Below, in pieces: positions 7,986 to 16,081 of a stretch of DNA of 31,990 nt. This DNA comes from Chlorobium sp. (GTDB taxonomy: Bacteria; Bacteroidota; Chlorobiia; Chlorobiales; Chlorobiaceae). Position 1 is the first letter of the stretch. Every line of letters begins with the position of its first letter. The notes below the pieces were generated by a model. The model had not been told where the DNA came from and searched no databases. It worked only from the letters and a program-made list of their open reading frames with translations. The DNA lies in NCBI GenBank assembly GCA_028277485.1, contig JANQGE010000105.1:1-31990 (forward strand). The letters run 5' to 3'. The translations under genes and the position numbers were made by a program.

Positions 7986-8927
7986 ATGAACACCGCACAC
8001 TATGACGTTGTGATTATCGGGGGAGGTCCTGCCGGGGCATCCGCCGCCATATATGCTGCCAGAGCAGGCATGCAGACCGCCGTGCTCGACAAGGACCCTC
8101 ATGCCGGGGCTCTGGGTCTGGCGCACACTATTGCAAATTATCCTGGAGTGCGCTCCGACATTTCAGGAATTGAACTGTTGGATTCGATGAGAAATCAGGC
8201 GGAATCTTTCGGTGCCCGGTTTTTCAGAGAGAAGGCTGTCGGACTTGATCTCAAGAACCGTGAAAAGGCGGTTTTTACCGCAAGCGGCAAAGTATTCGGG
8301 GCAAAGGCTCTTATTCTGGCCACGGGGGCCATGGGTAAGAACAAGATGATCGAGGGCGAAGAGAAACTTCTTGGCTCCGGGGTGAGCTACTGCGCAACCT
8401 GCGATGCGGCATTTTACAGGAGTCAGGTTGTTGCCGTTGCAGGCCGGACGGGAGAGGCGGTAGAAGAGGCGAAAGTGCTCTCCCGTTTTGCAGCGCAGGT
8501 ATACTTGCTCTGTCCGGCACCTGCCTTTACAGCGCCCGCTGAGGATGTCGAAAGCCTCGTACACCACCCGAATATTGAAGTGCTTTACAACAAACGTATT
8601 GCAGCCATCAACGGTGAGACAGCAGTGGAATCCCTGACCATTCACGGGGAGGATGCTCCGCTTCACGTTGACGGTGTATTTCTCTATCTGGCCGGATCTT
8701 CACCTGTCATCGACTATGCAGGCGGGCAGCTTGAGATTGTTAGCGCAGGCTGCCTGAGAGTCGGTCAGGACTTTTCAACGTCCGTGCCGGGTGTTTTTGC
8801 CGCAGGTGATATTTTATGCAAGGAAATAAAGCAGGCGGTTATCGTTGCTTCCGAAGGCTGCCGCGCTGCTCTCTATGTGGATAAATATCTTCGGGGAAGT
8901 GATAAAGTGAAAATCGACTATGATTGA
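7986..8927 (+). CDS. Thioredoxin-reductase-like FAD disulfide reductase
   Basis: From ATG 7986 the protein has 313 residues, the size of low-molecular-weight thioredoxin reductases. It has the FAD loop GGGPAG (12-17), the redox motif CATC (C136/C139) and the C-terminal GVFAAGD FAD motif. The NAD(P)H-binding loop, usually GGGxSAxEEA, reads AGRTGEAVEEA (about 152-162), so the glycine pattern is altered and the reductant may differ. An in-frame extension upstream to 7713 overlaps the neighbouring gene and is rejected because the FAD motif must be near the start. The gene is convergent with bshB1, so a role in low-molecular-weight thiol redox is possible but unproven. It could equally be a second thioredoxin reductase. 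Confidence 0.85.
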   Translation: MNTAHYDVVIIGGGPAGASAAIYAARAGMQTAVLDKDPHAGALGLAHTIANYPGVRSDISGIELLDSMRNQAESFGARFFREKAVGLDLKNREKAVFTASGKVFGAKALILATGAMGKNKMIEGEEKLLGSGVSYCATCDAAFYRSQVVAVAGRTGEAVEEAKVLSRFAAQVYLLCPAPAFTAPAEDVESLVHHPNIEVLYNKRIAAINGETAVESLTIHGEDAPLHVDGVFLYLAGSSPVIDYAGGQLEIVSAGCLRVGQDFSTSVPGVFAAGDILCKEIKQAVIVASEGCRAALYVDKYLRGSDKVKIDYD

Positions 8928-8998
8928 GGATTGTTCGATGGCTGGCTAAATGGCTGAAGGGATGTTGTTGTCTCAACAGAACGTTGATCGGGTTTCTG

Positions 8999-9745
8999 TC
9001 AGTTTTCGGGAAAAACAGTGCTGAACGAGGTGATACCAAGAGGGCCGGGGAGCGTGAAGCCTTCGCCGTAGCGGGTGCCTATCTGTTCTCCCAGGTATCG
9101 GGCACGGGCTTCCAGTCCGGTCAGAAACTCCCTGCGCTTGATCATGGTTTCGGGTTCATCCTCTACTCCTTTCTGGTAGAATTGTGAACTGAAAGCAAGA
9201 ATCCCTTTCCTCGACCTCTCAAAGGTTGCCGTAACATCGACAATAATGGACGGGTCGAAATGTTTGAACTGCATGTAATACAGCAGGTGAAGGGGTCTGT
9301 GAGGTTGTTGCTGCCCGCCGTTATGTGTCGTACTGATTTTTTTCAGTCCGGCATAAAACGCTGCATCATGAATAAGGCGCGAAGCTTTGATGTGGTCGGG
9401 ATGCCGTTCATCCGGGGGATTGATAAATACCACTTCGGGTTGAAAATGGCGAATAACCCTGATAACCTCTTTCAGGGCATGTTCGGTGTAGTAGAGCCCG
9501 GAATCGCCGAGATCGAGAGTGATTCGTTTTCGGTATCCCATGACTTTCGCGGCAAGAGCCGATTCCGCTTTTCTTGTTTCCGCCGTACCGAGTGTTCCCA
9601 TTTCACCCTGTGTGAGATCACATACAGCGACCGTTTGCCCGTCATCGATGATGGTAAGCAGCGTTGCTCCGCATGAAAGCTCAACATCATCGGGGTGTGC
9701 GCCGAAAGCAAGTGCGTAAACTTTATCGGTTTCCTGGTTTTCCAT
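8999..9745 (-). CDS. bshB1: Bacillithiol biosynthesis deacetylase BshB1
   Basis: BshB removes the acetyl group from GlcNAc-malate during bacillithiol synthesis; green sulfur bacteria are known to make an N-methylated bacillithiol. The 248-residue protein has the PIG-L/LmbE zinc motif AHPDD (residues about 15-19) followed by ELSCGA, the later HPDH motif, and the BshB1-typical QGEMGTLGT and TRYGEGF segments. Start ATG 9745 gives the conserved N-terminus. It is divergent from dut with only 47 bases between start codons, so their promoters must overlap. PIG-L deacetylases of other pathways look similar, but the QGEMGTLGT and TRYGEGF segments fit BshB1 best. Confidence 0.88.
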   Translation of the reverse strand: MENQETDKVYALAFGAHPDDVELSCGATLLTIIDDGQTVAVCDLTQGEMGTLGTAETRKAESALAAKVMGYRKRITLDLGDSGLYYTEHALKEVIRVIRHFQPEVVFINPPDERHPDHIKASRLIHDAAFYAGLKKISTTHNGGQQQPHRPLHLLYYMQFKHFDPSIIVDVTATFERSRKGILAFSSQFYQKGVEDEPETMIKRREFLTGLEARARYLGEQIGTRYGEGFTLPGPLGITSFSTVFPEN

Positions 9746-9792
9746 ATATTTCTTTCCCGTGTCGGTGTTTTTTCAACAAGCAGGGCAGTCAA

Positions 9793-10266
9793 ATGCTTAA
9801 AGTAAAAATAGTTCGTCTAAACCAAAAGGCTGTTCTTCCCCGTTATGCTACGGTGCATGCGGCTGGCATGGATCTTGCCGCTTGTCTTGACGCCCCAGTG
9901 ACCATCGATCCCTTTGCGACGGAGCTTGTTCCTACCGGACTTGGCATAGAGCTGCCCCAGGGATGCGAAGCACAGCTTCGTCCCCGTAGCGGTCTTGCGC
10001 TTAAACATATGATATCGCTGCCTAATGCTCCTGCTACCATCGACGCGGATTACCGGGGAGAAGTCAAGGTCATTCTCGTTAACTACGGAAAAGAACCGTT
10101 TGTTGTGCAGCACGGCGACCGGATAGCCCAAATGGTCATTGCGCGTTACGAACATGTTCGGCTTGAAGAGGTGGATTCCCTTTCACAGACAAGAAGAGGC
10201 GATGGAGGGTTCGGACATACAGGAATTGGCACAGACAAGTCTGTGCCAGTGACAAGTGACGAGTAA
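9793..10266 (+). CDS. dut: Deoxyuridine 5'-triphosphate nucleotidohydrolase
   Basis: dUTPase splits dUTP to dUMP and pyrophosphate and keeps uracil out of DNA. The 157-residue protein carries the trimeric dUTPase motifs in order: HAAGMDLAA, RPRSGLALKH, NAPATIDADYRGE, GDRIAQMVI and the C-terminal RGDGGFGHTG glycine-rich loop. ATG 9793 is chosen because the conserved N-terminus starts there; the in-frame extension to 9664 lies inside bshB1. After GHTGIG the last 11 residues are encoded by a perfect inverted repeat and a gtgacaagtgacgag repeat unit, so the tail is derived from intergenic repeat DNA. Identification is secure. Confidence 0.96.
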   Translation: MLKVKIVRLNQKAVLPRYATVHAAGMDLAACLDAPVTIDPFATELVPTGLGIELPQGCEAQLRPRSGLALKHMISLPNAPATIDADYRGEVKVILVNYGKEPFVVQHGDRIAQMVIARYEHVRLEEVDSLSQTRRGDGGFGHTGIGTDKSVPVTSDE

Positions 10267-10366
10267 CAAGGGGGAATCAGTAGGCAGTGTCCAGTTGGCA
10301 ACAGGCAAAGGGACACATTTTTTGACTTTTTCCTTTTGGGTTTTGACTTGTCACTGTTACTCGTCT
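10228..10366. repeat. Inverted repeat and repeat mosaic after dut
   Basis: This begins with a 9-bp perfect inverted repeat with 2-base centre (ggcacagac-aa-gtctgtgcc, 10228-10247) inside the dut 3' end. Then come gtgacaagtgacgagtaac (10249-10267), cagttggcaacaggcaa units, a T-rich segment ttttgactttttccttttgg, and an inverted copy gttactcgtc (10352-10361). The T-rich segment, read on the other strand, resembles 21771-21804. It lies between convergent dut and the sigma-54 regulator. Confidence 0.6.
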
Positions 10367-10370
10367 CTTT

Positions 10371-11846
10371 TTAATTGAGTCCGAATTTCTTGAGCTTTCT
10401 GTAAAGAGTTGCTCTTCCTATTCCGAGTACCTGAGCGGTTTTTGTCGGGTTGCCTTCACATGCTTTGTAGGCCTCTTCAATTGCATGGCGTTCAATTTCT
10501 TCGAGGCTCAGGATTTTTCCCTGCGGGTCAACAGTTTCAACTTTTTCCGGTGTGTCCTTGCAGGTCGGCGTTTTATCGATTCTGTTGAAATGCCCGGTCT
10601 TCTGGGGCAATATCGAGGTTATTTCCCCGCAGTTTTTGCAGCGGATCGCTGTTCGCTGGATGGCGTTCTTGAGTTCGCGGACATTCCCCGGCCATTGGTA
10701 CTCCATCATTTCCTCGATAGCCTCTGGGGTGAAGCTCAACTGATTGAGATTGTTGGCACTGCAGAATTCTTCGAGAAAATGTTTGGCAAGCAACGGGGTG
10801 TCTTCTTTGCGTTCGCGTAACGGCGGAAGGTAGAGCGGATACTCTTCAAGTCTGTAGTAGAGATCCTCTCTGAAAGAGTTATTGCTAAACGCTTCTGAAA
10901 AATTCCAGTGGGTCGCGGATATAACCCTGAAATCAACGCTTCGTTCGTTTTTTTCTCCGACTCTTCGGATTTTCTTTTCCTGGATTGCCCTGAGCACTTT
11001 TGCCTGAATGTCGGCATTCATGTCTCCGATCTCATCAAGGAAAAGAGTTCCCTTGTCGGCCTGTTCAAAAAAGCCTTCATGGTCATTGTTCGCACCGGTA
11101 AATGAACCTTTGATATGACCGAAAAGCAGGCTTTCGGCAAGTTCGTGGGAAATTGCCGCGCAGTTAACCGAAATGAACGGTCCTTTCTTTCTTTTGCTGC
11201 CTTCATGGATTGCCTGTGCGAAGAGTTCTTTTCCTGTACCGCTTTCTCCGATTATCAGGACATTAAGGTCGGTTTCCATGACTGAAAGCGCTTGTTCTGT
11301 CACATGTTTAATCGGAGAGCTCCCTCCGATGATCTTTCTGAAAATTTCTTTGCTTTTCAGTTCTTTTTTAAGCTGTGAAACCTTGTCGTGCAGTTCAGAT
11401 TCGGTAATCGCGTTTCTCAGGATTGTCTGCAGCCGATCGACGTCCAGAGGTTTGGTAAGATATTCGTACGCTCCCATTTTTATGCATTTTACAGTTTGGG
11501 GAATATCATGGGAAGCGGTTATCATGACAACGGGTATTGTAAGGTCTTTTTGCTTGAGATACGACATGACATCGAAGCCGTCTTTTTTCGGCATACTGAT
11601 GTCAAGAAGAAGAATGTCTATTTTTTCTTTTTCAAGGACTGAGGTGCATTCTTCTCCATCAACAGCCTCGACGATCAGATAACCCATCTTTTTGAGAAAA
11701 TGGGTCAACAATATCCTGGTGGATGGATCGTCATCTGCAATTAAGATCCTGTACTGTTTTCCGTGCCCCGCATTGGTAGGAGCTTTATTCTGGTTGTATG
11801 AGCCTAACACAAATCTATTCTGTCTTATGGAGGTATGAGGGAGCAA
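10371..11846 (-). CDS. Sigma-54-dependent response regulator, NtrC family
   Basis: The 491-residue protein has three modules. A receiver domain (about 33-148) has phosphoacceptor D82 and a K132-P pair. A sigma-54 AAA+ domain (about 172-405) has Walker A GESGTGKE, FLDEIGDMN and the sigma-54 contact loop written GSFTGA instead of GAFTGA. A Fis-type HTH closes the C-terminus (GNPTKTAQVLGIGRATLYRKL). It activates sigma-54 promoters on phosphorylation. No sensor kinase is adjacent. The start used is TTG 11846 with gagag upstream; GTG 11810 is an alternative, since the first 30 residues are poorly conserved-looking. Targets are not visible in the window. Confidence 0.92.
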   Translation of the reverse strand: MLPHTSIRQNRFVLGSYNQNKAPTNAGHGKQYRILIADDDPSTRILLTHFLKKMGYLIVEAVDGEECTSVLEKEKIDILLLDISMPKKDGFDVMSYLKQKDLTIPVVMITASHDIPQTVKCIKMGAYEYLTKPLDVDRLQTILRNAITESELHDKVSQLKKELKSKEIFRKIIGGSSPIKHVTEQALSVMETDLNVLIIGESGTGKELFAQAIHEGSKRKKGPFISVNCAAISHELAESLLFGHIKGSFTGANNDHEGFFEQADKGTLFLDEIGDMNADIQAKVLRAIQEKKIRRVGEKNERSVDFRVISATHWNFSEAFSNNSFREDLYYRLEEYPLYLPPLRERKEDTPLLAKHFLEEFCSANNLNQLSFTPEAIEEMMEYQWPGNVRELKNAIQRTAIRCKNCGEITSILPQKTGHFNRIDKTPTCKDTPEKVETVDPQGKILSLEEIERHAIEEAYKACEGNPTKTAQVLGIGRATLYRKLKKFGLN

Positions 11847-11892
11847 ACAACTCTCATACGTGGAAAAAAATGTTATCCCACCCTGTTGTCAA

Positions 11893-11910
11893 GGGCACCT
11901 CAATTGTTTC
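11893..11910. repeat. Family A element, solo left end
   Basis: The sequence gggcacctcaattg matches the left terminus of family A copies, for example 16343-16356. No right end is present nearby. On the minus strand it overlaps the stop codon and last codons of the 257-residue protein (ttgaggtgccc with TGA in it). Confidence 0.5.
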
Positions 11911-12673
11911 GTTTCTTTTGGCGAGGGATTACTCCTTTTTTTGAGAGATCAGTTTCCTGGTTTTTCCTCTGTTTTTTTGTTTCACTCGAACCGCCTTCAA
12001 ACGTTTTGTGTGCTTTGCTCCCAGAAACTTTTTTCTGTGCTTCGTTTTTTGCGGATTCTGTTTTTTGGGCGTTCATTATCGCAGGATCGGGGCCTTTTTG
12101 CTGCCCAAGCGGCTGCTGTTCGGCGAATTGCTGCTTTTCGGGTTCCGTGTTTGTTCCGACGGGTTCACCGGGTGTTTTATGGGAAAACGGAATTTCTACG
12201 GCTTTTTTATGATGCATGCTGTCGGCGCTCGATTGGATAGAGCCGGCAATTGTCTGCAGCAATTGGTTCAACCCGGTGCTGATCGTGTTGAAAAGGTTTT
12301 GCGCCTCTTCGGATCTGGCTACAGACCCGGCGCTGTCGATGGCTGTTGAAGCAAGATTTCCAAGCTCGTTGAACGTTTTCTTAAGCTCTTCCGAATTCAA
12401 TGTAGCACTGACTCCCTGAATAACATTTTCTGAAAGGGAGCCGATATTTTTCGCCATTCCCTGTACCGTATCGGAGTTGGCTGTCATGGTGATGTTTTCA
12501 GCGACCTGCTTCGTAGTTGAATTTACGGAATTGATTATGCCCGTAATTGACTCGATGGATGAATCGATGAGGGTACCTATGCTTGCAAACAGGGTAGGGA
12601 AATCGGCGTTGCTGCCCTGCCGGGATGCTGGAACTTCCGGTGTTTCTGAGGGCTTATTGAGTTCTTCTGACAT
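11900..12673 (-). CDS. Unrecognised 257-residue Ser/Thr/Asn-rich protein with charged tail
   Basis: I do not recognise this protein. Residues about 25-150 are amphipathic, rich in Ser, Thr, Ile, Asn and Leu, with loose internal repetition (TLIDSSIESITGIINSV; NIGSLSENVIQGVSATL; NTISTGLNQLLQTIAGS) suggesting helical repeats. Residues about 155-257 are hydrophilic, Gln/Lys/Pro-rich and probably disordered. There is no signal peptide or long membrane span. The N-terminal half is reminiscent of phasins or of small chlorosome envelope proteins, but no diagnostic motif supports either. Start ATG 12673. It ends 53 bases before the sigma-54 regulator start on the same strand. A family A repeat end forms its stop codon region. 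The coding call is supported by length and biased composition. Confidence 0.6.
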   Translation of the reverse strand: MSEELNKPSETPEVPASRQGSNADFPTLFASIGTLIDSSIESITGIINSVNSTTKQVAENITMTANSDTVQGMAKNIGSLSENVIQGVSATLNSEELKKTFNELGNLASTAIDSAGSVARSEEAQNLFNTISTGLNQLLQTIAGSIQSSADSMHHKKAVEIPFSHKTPGEPVGTNTEPEKQQFAEQQPLGQQKGPDPAIMNAQKTESAKNEAQKKVSGSKAHKTFEGGSSETKKQRKNQETDLSKKGVIPRQKKRNN

Positions 12674-13108
12674 AGTATTGTTAGTTTGTATGCAAGTTGC
12701 CTTGGCTGTGCTTCAGGCTTTCTACTGACGAGATATGTTTTGTTGACAATATAAACAAATAATCAATCACCAAGTGTTCCAAGAGAATATTGTTCAAATA
12801 AACTGCGTAATTCAAGAAGTTGGCTGGCAATTAACAGTGGGTATTACATGGATAGGAGGGGGTGCTCAAAAGTTAGTTAGTCCTAAATTGAGCTTTTGTT
12901 AAACACTCAGTTTAGCCTGAATAATTCACCAAAAGAAGAAAAAAACTTAATCGGGAATCGGGGTCGGGATCGAAAGGGAATCAGTTGGCAGTGGGCAAAG
13001 GAAGAAAAGGAGTTAGGGAAAAGAAAGATCGATTACCGATTACCGAACCCCGAAAGAAGAACAATCGGGGGTCGGGTGTTTGAACTCTCATGAAACGCTC
13101 AGTTTAGG
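12674..13108. repeat. 435-bp intergenic region with nested repeats
   Basis: No gene is supported here. The left 200 bases are AT-rich and may hold the promoter of the 257-residue protein. From 12883 to 13107 the DNA is bounded by ctaaattgag and cagtttagg, the ends of family B. The first 33 bases (12883-12915) are themselves a palindrome ctaaattgag-N13-ctcagtttag. Inside lie cagttggcagtgggcaa, atcgggaatcggggtcgg and a family C copy (13045-13094). The right end touches the stop codon of the next gene. Confidence 0.6.
13045..13094. repeat. Family C 50-bp repeat, copy 2
   Basis: This is nearly identical to 144-193 (about two differences in 50). It precedes a family B end that abuts the glycosyltransferase stop codon, mirroring copy 1, which precedes a family A end that abuts a stop codon. 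Confidence 0.75.
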
Positions 13109-13792
13109 TTAGTCAATGTTGCGTGCGTAGTACTCCGCAATAATGTCCTGGTCAAATCCCAAAGCATAAAACAGATGGATCAGTCCGAAAATCACCTGCA
13201 AGCGGATCCTTCCGTTTACAGCATATTTTCTTGCAGAACTTGTTACTGCCCCGTCCAGTATGGTGAAAGCGGCATGCTTGTTGATGCGTTCGATGATTTC
13301 AATGTCTTCCATAACGCGCAGTTCCTCGTTGAACCCTCCGATCCGTTTGAAAAGGGCCGCGGTGATAAAAAGGGATTGATCACCGCCTCTGCACACTGTC
13401 AGGGGAAAGCGTGTAAACCAGCCGTAAGTTTGCATGAGCCAGTGGGGATCGTCAAAAGTTAACTGAAAACATCCAGCCAGGTTCCCCTGTCTGACAGCAT
13501 TGATGATTTCGTCAATAAATCCTTCCGGGGGGAGGGTGTCGGCGTGGAGAAAGTAAAACACCTGACCGGTTGCGATCCCGGCACCTCTGTTCATTTGCAC
13601 AGCACGGCCTGTTGGTGAACGGCATGTTTTAACGGGAAATCCGGAGGCGATCTCCAGCGTGTTGTCGTTACCGGAGTCGCTGATAATGATTTCCGTGTCT
13701 TTTCTGCTTTCTGTAGCCTTGCAGACTGTCAAAAGCGTGTCGGCTATATTTTCTGCTTCGTTATAAGTCGGGATGATGATGCTTATCTTCAC
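13109..13792 (-). CDS. Family 2 glycosyltransferase (TIGR04283-like)
   Basis: The 227-residue protein is a compact GT-A transferase. It has the N-terminal SIIIPTYNEAENI, a nucleotide-binding region (DTEIIISDSGN) and FLHADTLPP carrying the metal-binding acidic motif, then GGFNEELRVMEDIE. The size and pairing with the next gene match the transferase 2 partner of a two-gene set (TIGR04283 with TIGR04282) found in many bacteria. The sugar and acceptor are unknown. It starts 2 bases after the upstream gene's stop codon, so the two are translated together, downstream of crtQ. Stop TAA lies directly against a family B repeat end. Confidence 0.85.
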   Translation of the reverse strand: MKISIIIPTYNEAENIADTLLTVCKATESRKDTEIIISDSGNDNTLEIASGFPVKTCRSPTGRAVQMNRGAGIATGQVFYFLHADTLPPEGFIDEIINAVRQGNLAGCFQLTFDDPHWLMQTYGWFTRFPLTVCRGGDQSLFITAALFKRIGGFNEELRVMEDIEIIERINKHAAFTILDGAVTSSARKYAVNGRIRLQVIFGLIHLFYALGFDQDIIAEYYARNID

Positions 13793-13794
13793 AA

Positions 13795-14388
13795 TTAAGC
13801 CAGGTTGGAGTTTCTGAGATCTTCGACGGTATCAAGGTCGGAAAGTGTCTGCAGCAGGGCATAATCAATCCCGTGGTGCTCTAATACATCTATTGCTTCC
13901 TTGCAAACATGTGGGGTGCTCCATTGTTTGCCAATAAAAAGTGCCGGAAGGAGATTGCACATGCCTATAAGGTAATATCCTCCATCTTTTGCCGGGCCGA
14001 GCACCGCACTTTTTTGTTCCAGAAGCGCAAAAGCTTCTCTAAGTATGTTTCCTGTAAGTTCCGGGCAGTCTGTTCCGATAAGAACAATGTGCCGGTAATT
14101 GTCCGAAAAACCCTGTTTGAAAGCGTTGAGCATCCGGATACCAAGATCACTGCCTTTCTGCAGGAAAACTTGTGCTTCCGTACCATAAAAAATATCGTTT
14201 TCGGGGAGGTAGTCTGCATAATATACCGCAAGGTCGGCACCGCTTTCAAGAGCCGCTTTTCGTGTGTGCTCCCGGAGCTTTTTATAGATCCTCGTTGCAA
14301 AATCATCGCTTGTCGAGGCGGCAAGGCGCGTTTTTACTTTTCCTTTTACCGGGTTTCGGGTAAAGACAATGAGCAAAGGGGTATCCAT
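13795..14388 (-). CDS. DUF2064/TIGR04282-type nucleotidyl/glycosyl transferase
   Basis: With start ATG 14388 the protein has 197 residues. It shows a CofC/MobA-like GT-A fold: LLIVFTRNPVKGKVKTRL at the N-terminus, VLIGTDCPELT in the middle and LGPAKDGGYYLIGM, which is diagnostic of the DUF2064 family. A longer start at 14418 would add MQCHLSLSLP, but that stretch is encoded by a gtcactgtcactg repeat unit, so I reject it. The gene follows crtQ by 92 bases and precedes the GT2 gene by 2. The pairing of these two families is common; their product is not established. A link to carotenoid glycosides is conceivable from position only. Confidence 0.85.
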   Translation of the reverse strand: MDTPLLIVFTRNPVKGKVKTRLAASTSDDFATRIYKKLREHTRKAALESGADLAVYYADYLPENDIFYGTEAQVFLQKGSDLGIRMLNAFKQGFSDNYRHIVLIGTDCPELTGNILREAFALLEQKSAVLGPAKDGGYYLIGMCNLLPALFIGKQWSTPHVCKEAIDVLEHHGIDYALLQTLSDLDTVEDLRNSNLA

Positions 14389-14480
14389 TGGCAGTGACAG
14401 TGACAAGTGGCATTGCAAAATTGAGAAGGTAAGTAATATCCTTCAAAACTGCCGGGCCCTGCGTCGGCGGTATATCCGGG

Positions 14481-15842
14481 TTAACTCTTGACCCTGGCAT
14501 GCAGTTTTTCAGCAACTTGTCTGCCGCTGAGCGCAGCCCCTTCCATCGACGCAAGATAACGCTGGTAGGTGTAGTCGCCGGCAAGGTAAAAATTGTCAAT
14601 CGGGCTCACTTGGTCAGGGCGGTACTTGTCAACTTCCGGAACCGCTTTATATACCGACTGGGGTATTTTGACGATGGATGATTTCAGCAACCTGGCGTGC
14701 CGGGATTTAGGGAACCTGTCATGAATGTCTTGAATGACAAGTTCGGTAATGACGTCGTTCGGCATATCCATAAGATGGTGGGCAGGGGCGAGTACAAGGC
14801 TCATAACACTGCCTCCGGTCGAAGTGCCCATGCCTTCTTGAAAGTCATCCGGACAGGTAATGGAGACGTCGGCAAATGTCGCGAAAATTGTTCCCTGCGA
14901 GAACATAAGGTTGTCGGTGTCAGTGATTTTTTTGTCGAACCAGAGCTGGCAGTTTGCTACCGGGCTGCCGGTAAACTGATAAAGATTGGAAAAGTACTGA
15001 CGGCGGAGCCACTTTTTCGGCAGAATTTTTTTGACACTGTGTGCCGGAAGTGCCGATATGTATGCGTCTGCTTTAACAGCGTAACCATCGCTGAGAACAG
15101 CCCGGTTAATGGTGTTATCCTCGTTAAGCTCGAAATGGGTCAGTTTCCCGTCGATAAAGATTTTGCCGCCATTTCTCTGAATATACTGGCGCATGGGTTC
15201 GATCATCGAATCGCTGGGATTTTTGCGGAAAAACGCGAATTTGGTCGCGGCATAATCGGTGCCGAAATACTTGAATATCGTAAGCATAGGCCGTGCACTG
15301 ATAACATTCGGTTCGATAAAATTCATTGCCAGTGCAATCGCTCTCCAAAGTTTCTGAAGGGAGTGCTCGGAGGCTCTGTGTAAGCGGTGCCATTCCGAAT
15401 AGGTCATATGATCCTGACTGCGGAAATATTCTTCATTGCCTGCAAGGGCGGGATACAGGCCTTTAATGAGGGAGATTTTATCCCGTAGGGTAAGAAAATC
15501 GGTTTGCAGGCCGCCGATAACCTCTGCCCAGGGGCTCGGAAGGTTGGCTTTTCTGAAAAATGATTGTTTGCCGTCAGGTTCCGCATAGATGAGCGAGTGC
15601 TCTTTCCAGAGATAGTTTTCACCTGCTCCTACTCTATCAAGGTAGGTCTGCAACTGTTCATAGCCGCCAAAAATAATATGCAGCCCCGATTCAATGGAAT
15701 CTCCGTCGTTGTCTTTCCAGACGGAAACCTTGCCGCCAAGCACTTTGCGCTTCTCGTATAGTTCAACGTCATATCCGCGGTCAACCAGTTCAATGGCTGC
15801 ACTCAAGCCGGCCACACCGGCCCCGAAGATCGCTACTTTCAC
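14481..15842 (-). CDS. crtQ: Zeta-carotene desaturase, plant/cyanobacterial type (CrtQ)
   Basis: CrtQ desaturates zeta-carotene toward lycopene in the poly-cis carotenoid route that green sulfur bacteria share with cyanobacteria and plants. The 453-residue protein starts with the FAD motif VAIFGAGVAGLSAA. It continues with YEKRKVLGGKVSVWKD and ESGLHIIFGGY, and ends with the family C-terminal motif FYLAGDYTYQRYLASMEGAALSGRQ. CrtP (phytoene desaturase) is a close paralogue; I prefer CrtQ from the overall motif set and the Chlorobi context. Start ATG 15842. It heads a minus-strand run with the two transferase genes. Confidence 0.88.
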   Translation of the reverse strand: MKVAIFGAGVAGLSAAIELVDRGYDVELYEKRKVLGGKVSVWKDNDGDSIESGLHIIFGGYEQLQTYLDRVGAGENYLWKEHSLIYAEPDGKQSFFRKANLPSPWAEVIGGLQTDFLTLRDKISLIKGLYPALAGNEEYFRSQDHMTYSEWHRLHRASEHSLQKLWRAIALAMNFIEPNVISARPMLTIFKYFGTDYAATKFAFFRKNPSDSMIEPMRQYIQRNGGKIFIDGKLTHFELNEDNTINRAVLSDGYAVKADAYISALPAHSVKKILPKKWLRRQYFSNLYQFTGSPVANCQLWFDKKITDTDNLMFSQGTIFATFADVSITCPDDFQEGMGTSTGGSVMSLVLAPAHHLMDMPNDVITELVIQDIHDRFPKSRHARLLKSSIVKIPQSVYKAVPEVDKYRPDQVSPIDNFYLAGDYTYQRYLASMEGAALSGRQVAEKLHARVKS

Positions 15843-15897
15843 CGTCAGGTATTGTTGTGGGTTATGCGCTCCAAAAACCAGGAGCAGGAGAAATTAT

Positions 15898-16014
15898 GGG
15901 CACCTCTCTTTATTTATTCCGCGCTTCAATTGCATCGTTGATCGGATAGAAAGGAGTTTCTGCGCTCCGTTCGCCTTGCACTTGAACCGCTCATGACAAT
16001 AAATAGAGGTGCCC
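15898..16014. repeat. Family A element, 117-bp copy with TTAT flanks
   Basis: The ends gggcacctct and agaggtgccc are intact. Both sides are flanked by ttat (15894-15897 and 16015-16018), consistent with a 4-bp target duplication. The interior is shorter than the 142-bp form and diverged, lacking the tgtac-N5-gtaca centre. Confidence 0.75.
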
Positions 16015-16081
16015 TTATGGCAGAATATAGTGATAATTTGTTTCCCGATACAGTGTTTGCCTCAGCCGGTGCCTGGTCACC

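Noticed and set aside
11173..11682. 169-residue plus-strand ORF within the sigma-54 regulator
   Set aside because: It is Ser/Leu-rich low complexity on the opposite strand of a clear AAA+/receiver gene; a shadow.
14389..14418. Longer N-terminus for the DUF2064 gene
   Set aside because: The added MQCHLSLSLP is encoded by a gtcactg repeat unit, and the family N-terminus begins at ATG 14388.
14697..15383. 228-residue ORF on the plus strand within crtQ
   Set aside because: It is antisense to conserved CrtQ sequence and lacks any family motif.
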